DNA from: Lumnitzera littorea
Lineage: Eukaryota > Streptophyta > Magnoliopsida > Myrtales > Combretaceae
NCBI GenBank assembly: GCA_024138015.1
Contig: JAMXBB010000004.1
Location: 83,984,981-84,048,980, forward strand
Direction of reading: 5' to 3'
Length of the DNA stretch: 64,000 nucleotides
Position numbers and translations under genes: made by a program. Positions 61,048-64,000 of this stretch are shown here, in pieces (within the stretch, counting starts at the first letter, position 1; every line of letters starts with the position of its first letter). The notes under the pieces were generated by a model. It was not told where the DNA came from. It was given only the letters and a program-made list of their open reading frames with translations, and did not search any database.

Positions 61048-61416
61048 TGTTGATAAGCATTTTTGGATAATTATTATATAGGCTTATATCACTTGGTCCA
61101 ATATCTAAACCTAGTCCAATGACTCGGTCCAAGGACAATCCTTATAGACTTATTATAAATACCAGCCTAGACCCTAGGTAAGGAGACTCTCTTCCATTCT
61201 CTCAACATCGTAACTATTTGATATGTTTATCTTTACATGACGAGGGAACTAACTTAGGTATTGGAGTGACCACGTCAAAACACCCTTTACCCCCCTCCCC
61301 CCCTCCCCTAGCCGTTTTATGGTATTAAACACCCTTTACCCCCCTCCCCCCCCTCCCCTAGCCGTTTTATGGTATTATAGGTTTTCGTATACTGAAACCA
61401 AAATCACCCGTCAACA
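61048..61416 (+). mobile_element. 3' LTR of LARD-like element
   Basis: 369 bp, TGTTGATAAG to cgtcaACA, TATA-like box at 61154-61161. Longer than the 5' LTR because of a 49-bp C-rich tandem duplication at 61278-61375. Confidence 0.8.
61278..61375. repeat. 49-bp C-rich tandem duplication
   Basis: aaacaccctttaccccc, a ccctcccccc run, then tagccgttttatggtatta, twice (offset 49, second unit one C longer). The minus strand carries G-runs of four or more that could form a G-quadruplex. Absent from the 5' LTR. Confidence 0.75.
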
Positions 61417-63220
61417 AAAGTGAGTTGAACTTTTCAGCTATTTAAGCCTTTATCATATTACTTTTGCCAAAGTCTATTGGAAACTTTCACAATCTTGTTC
61501 ATGTGTTTTATGGGATTGGTTTTTTCTTTTTTTTTTCCGTCTAACCTTTGATTTATAACTAATTAAATCTAAATAACCAAAAACATAATTAGATAAATGG
61601 CTGAGATTTAATAAATATAAAATCAAAAGTTAGATGAAGAACAAGATAGGTCTCTAAAAAATATGGACGGAACTGTTGAAAAATCCATGAGACGATATGA
61701 ATTTGTTGTCTACTTACTGCCATTTTTGAATTCGATTAAATGATTTTAACTTGAACAAGTCGACTTCGAGCCCCATATTTGCCAAAAAACACCCCTTACA
61801 CAAGACTACAAAGACAAGCATCCTGCTTTCATGAAGAAAAGGATGTGAAGATAAAGATCGCCAACCCATTAAAAAGATCTGAATATACTAAGGATGTTTA
61901 GGTTCAAAAAAAAAAGAAAAAAGAAAAAAGAAAAAAACTAAAAGAGGAAAGATCAAGGAAAAACCAAAACTTACTTTCAACAAGGCAATAACTATTCGAA
62001 GATAAAATGACTAGATCTGTAATTTTCAGATTTAAAAAATAAAATTGGCAAAAGAAAATAAATGCTTAAAACCAAAGGAAAGGTTAAAGAAAGGGAGAAA
62101 CAAGATTAAAACGCTAATTTTTTAGAGAAAAAGATGTCGAATCAACCAAAGATAAAAAATTCCGGAAATTGTGATTTTTGAAAATGTAACGATTCGACCG
62201 CGTTTTGAAGTTAACGTTGGATCTTGATGTTAGAGAGTTGTTCTTCGCTTTGGGTGGATCTAGACGGGTTGGTGTGCAACGGCAGAGATGGAGTGGAGTC
62301 GGAGATTAAGGAGAGGGTTTCTCATTTTGTAGCAAAGTTTTTTGTTTTTTTTGGAATACCTTTTTATATATCAATTTAATTTATTTTAATTATTATATAT
62401 ATACATATTGATGATGCGATACTTTTTGTAATTTTATCTTTTCTTTAATGGAAATATGAGTTGCAAGATGCTTTCAATCTTCGTTTAACAAATTAAGAAA
62501 AAAATGTTATAGATATCAAATTAAATATTTTTACAATCTCGTTATGAATGCTGAAAAATAAACTTTAAGGTCTGGAAAAAATATTTTTATCACCTACCAA
62601 ACATCCAAATCGTGAAGTAACTGAGATAAAAACAAACAATTGAAATCTAAAGAAAGATGCGTATCCATTTTCCACCTTAAGTTAGAATGTATGGTTTAAG
62701 AAAACCATTATAGAAATTAGATTGTTACAACATCTAACATACCATACTCTTCTCGCAGAAAGGCAAAGGAAAAAGACAAAAGACACATAACACGTTCTCC
62801 ATTAGTTTATGATTTTACGTCAATTTCCACCGTTGCCAATGAAGAAATCAGAGTTTAAAAGGTCCCGGAAATGTCAATTTCGCTCTTTGTTTTTTCCACC
62901 CCTTCAAGTTCAAAGTTCAAGGAAGCTTCTTGGATGCAATGGAACCATTATCCAAGCCGAAAATGACCGCCAAATGAAAGAGAGATTGATAAGGATGTCA
63001 ATGAGCAAGTCAGAATAGGTATCCAATGTATTCACTTCATTTACTTTGCTAAAAACCTTATAGAATACTAACCAATAAGATTTTAGAATAAATTTTAGGA
63101 AATGGTTCATGAGATGGATCTTGAAATTTGTCAAAAAAGCCATTGAAAAGCCTATTACTTGATAAAAATAATAAATTAATAATATAATATTAAGAAATAA
63201 TATTATTAAAAAATTTTCAC

Positions 63221-63224
<4 letters not shown>
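61417..63224. other. Spacer without firm gene
   Basis: An A/G run (aaaaaag units) lies at 61910-61938. A plus-strand open frame at 62809-63018 (69 codons, ending RLIRMSMSKSE) could be a terminal exon, but no domain or partner exon was found. Nothing else supported. Confidence 0.4.
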
Positions 63225-63261
<37 letters not shown>

Positions 63262-63600
63262 GTAAGATACTTTAAGTAAATTTTTAATGGGCTAACCTTA
63301 ACTGCTTCATCAATCATCCTTTATATCCATAATTCGCTTCTCTCTTGTCCTCTTTCAATTGAACTCTAGTCTCTGAATCTCCCTCTTCTTTAGTCCTCTT
63401 TAGCTCAATTTACCTCATATATCTCTCTCAAATCTACTCTCTTAATCTCTTCTCTTAGTTTTCAGTTTTGTTCTTACATTTGATGGATCACAATCACTGC
63501 TTTAGCATCTTACATCTATGAAGCGACTCCAACTTAGTATCTGCAATTGTATTGCATCATGCATCTCTTACTCTCAAATGTTTTTCCCTACTCTTCTCCT
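63225..63600 (+). promoter_or_regulatory. Possible promoter and pyrimidine-rich leader
   Basis: An AT run (63225-63256) is followed at 63300-63480 by a markedly C/T-rich stretch (cttctctcttgtcctctttc, aatctctt repeats), a layout common for plant core promoters and 5' UTRs. The first downstream ATG opens only a short frame ending within about 40 bases. No start of a coding region can be confirmed before the window ends. Confidence 0.2.
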
Positions 63601-64000
63601 GGTTATTATTTAAAATATTACTATTTGTTATTTATTTTGATTTTATTCATGCGTTTACCTTTCTTTTCTTTTCTTTTTTTTCTTTAAACAAGAAGCGGTT
63701 TTTTTTTTTTTTTTGTTGTTGATGGTGAAATAGTTTTGCCTTTTGGTGAAATACATTATTTTATACTATAATTTTTCAATTGTTATTGTCATGTATGTTG
63801 CCATTGTTTGTGTTCATTGATAGTTTATATCTTCTAGTATATTAGATAATTTTATGTTATTATCATGTATATTGTTATTCTACAAAATTTGAGTGGGAAT
63901 TACTTTATTATTCATTATACATGTCCATTTTCACAAAAACGATAAGATAAATGGGATATTTGTTCAAGTAAGAAAGAGTCCTTTAGCTTAAAAAAAAAAA
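63601..64000. other. AT-rich window end
   Basis: Homopolymer T runs near 63666 and 63700 and an A-run at the last ten bases. No coding region seen. Confidence 0.5.

Larger units (their letters stand above)
54013..61416 (+). mobile_element. Non-coding LTR element (LARD-like), interrupted
   Basis: Matching LTRs at 54013-54318 and 61048-61416, both starting TGTTGATA and ending TCAACA, flanked by aaagc (54008-54012) and aaagt (61417-61421). A primer-site-like leader follows the 5' LTR and a polypurine tract (gaaagtgggagggtaag) precedes the 3' LTR. The internal part is about 3.6 kb after removing the nested solo LTR at 56881-59964. It shows no gag, protease, RT or integrase, only a Glu/Ala-type 18-bp minisatellite on the minus strand and diffuse gccgagt-type words. 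It needs another element's enzymes. The termini are clear; the lineage is not. Confidence 0.75.

Overview
The window looks like an AT-rich, repeat-dense block of a flowering-plant nuclear genome. Evidence is the dense remains of plant-type Ty3/gypsy LTR retrotransposons (gag with zinc knuckle, protease, reverse transcriptase, RNase H, integrase, chromodomain-like tail), solo LTRs with 5-bp target duplications, foldback and Harbinger-like MITEs, and split genes with GT-AG introns. No tRNA, rRNA or CRISPR array was seen. No long intact host gene is present. The only plausible host gene is a SWEET-like (MtN3/saliva) partial gene on the minus strand at 37.7-38.6 kb, with two decayed relatives at 1.2-1.7 and 4.0-4.5 kb.

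Layout. (1) 1-5679: a nearly perfect 2,789-bp direct duplication split by one N, most likely an unmerged contig overlap. (2) 1-14300 and 36375-46662 are two diverged copies (A and B) of an older segmental duplication. Each carries a foldback MITE (its left part lies outside the window in A), the SWEET-like gene, then a retrotransposon LTR plus gag in plus orientation followed by an LTR plus pol in minus orientation. Later insertions differ between the copies: a 3.1-kb solo LTR in A (7183-10288), and in B an 820-bp foldback MITE (40363-41182), a 0.8-kb LTR-like insertion (43145-43942) and a Harbinger-like MITE (47732-48581). (3) 14301-24828: a second gypsy family, LTR and gag in plus orientation facing a nearly complete but dead gag-pol-LTR in minus orientation, with another LTR nested between. 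(4) 24829-35764: about 11 kb of AT-rich DNA without a recognisable gene. (5) 48850-53532: the plus-strand integrase and 3' LTR of the outer element of copy B, split by a 2.84-kb solo LTR with a perfect CATAT target duplication. (6) 54013-61416: a non-coding LTR element (LARD-like) with both LTRs, a decayed primer site and a polypurine tract, itself interrupted by a second 3.1-kb solo LTR. (7) 61417-64000: probable intergenic DNA with a pyrimidine-rich, possibly 5'-UTR-like stretch.

How it fits together: the elements are nested, so their order of arrival can be read. Two oppositely oriented gypsy elements were joined first, the block was duplicated, then the copies gained their own insertions and pol reading frames decayed through stops, frameshifts and active-site changes. 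I found no convincing new biological system. The most useful points are the likely assembly artefact at 2890, the SWEET-like gene with its stepwise decay, and the dated stack of insertions.
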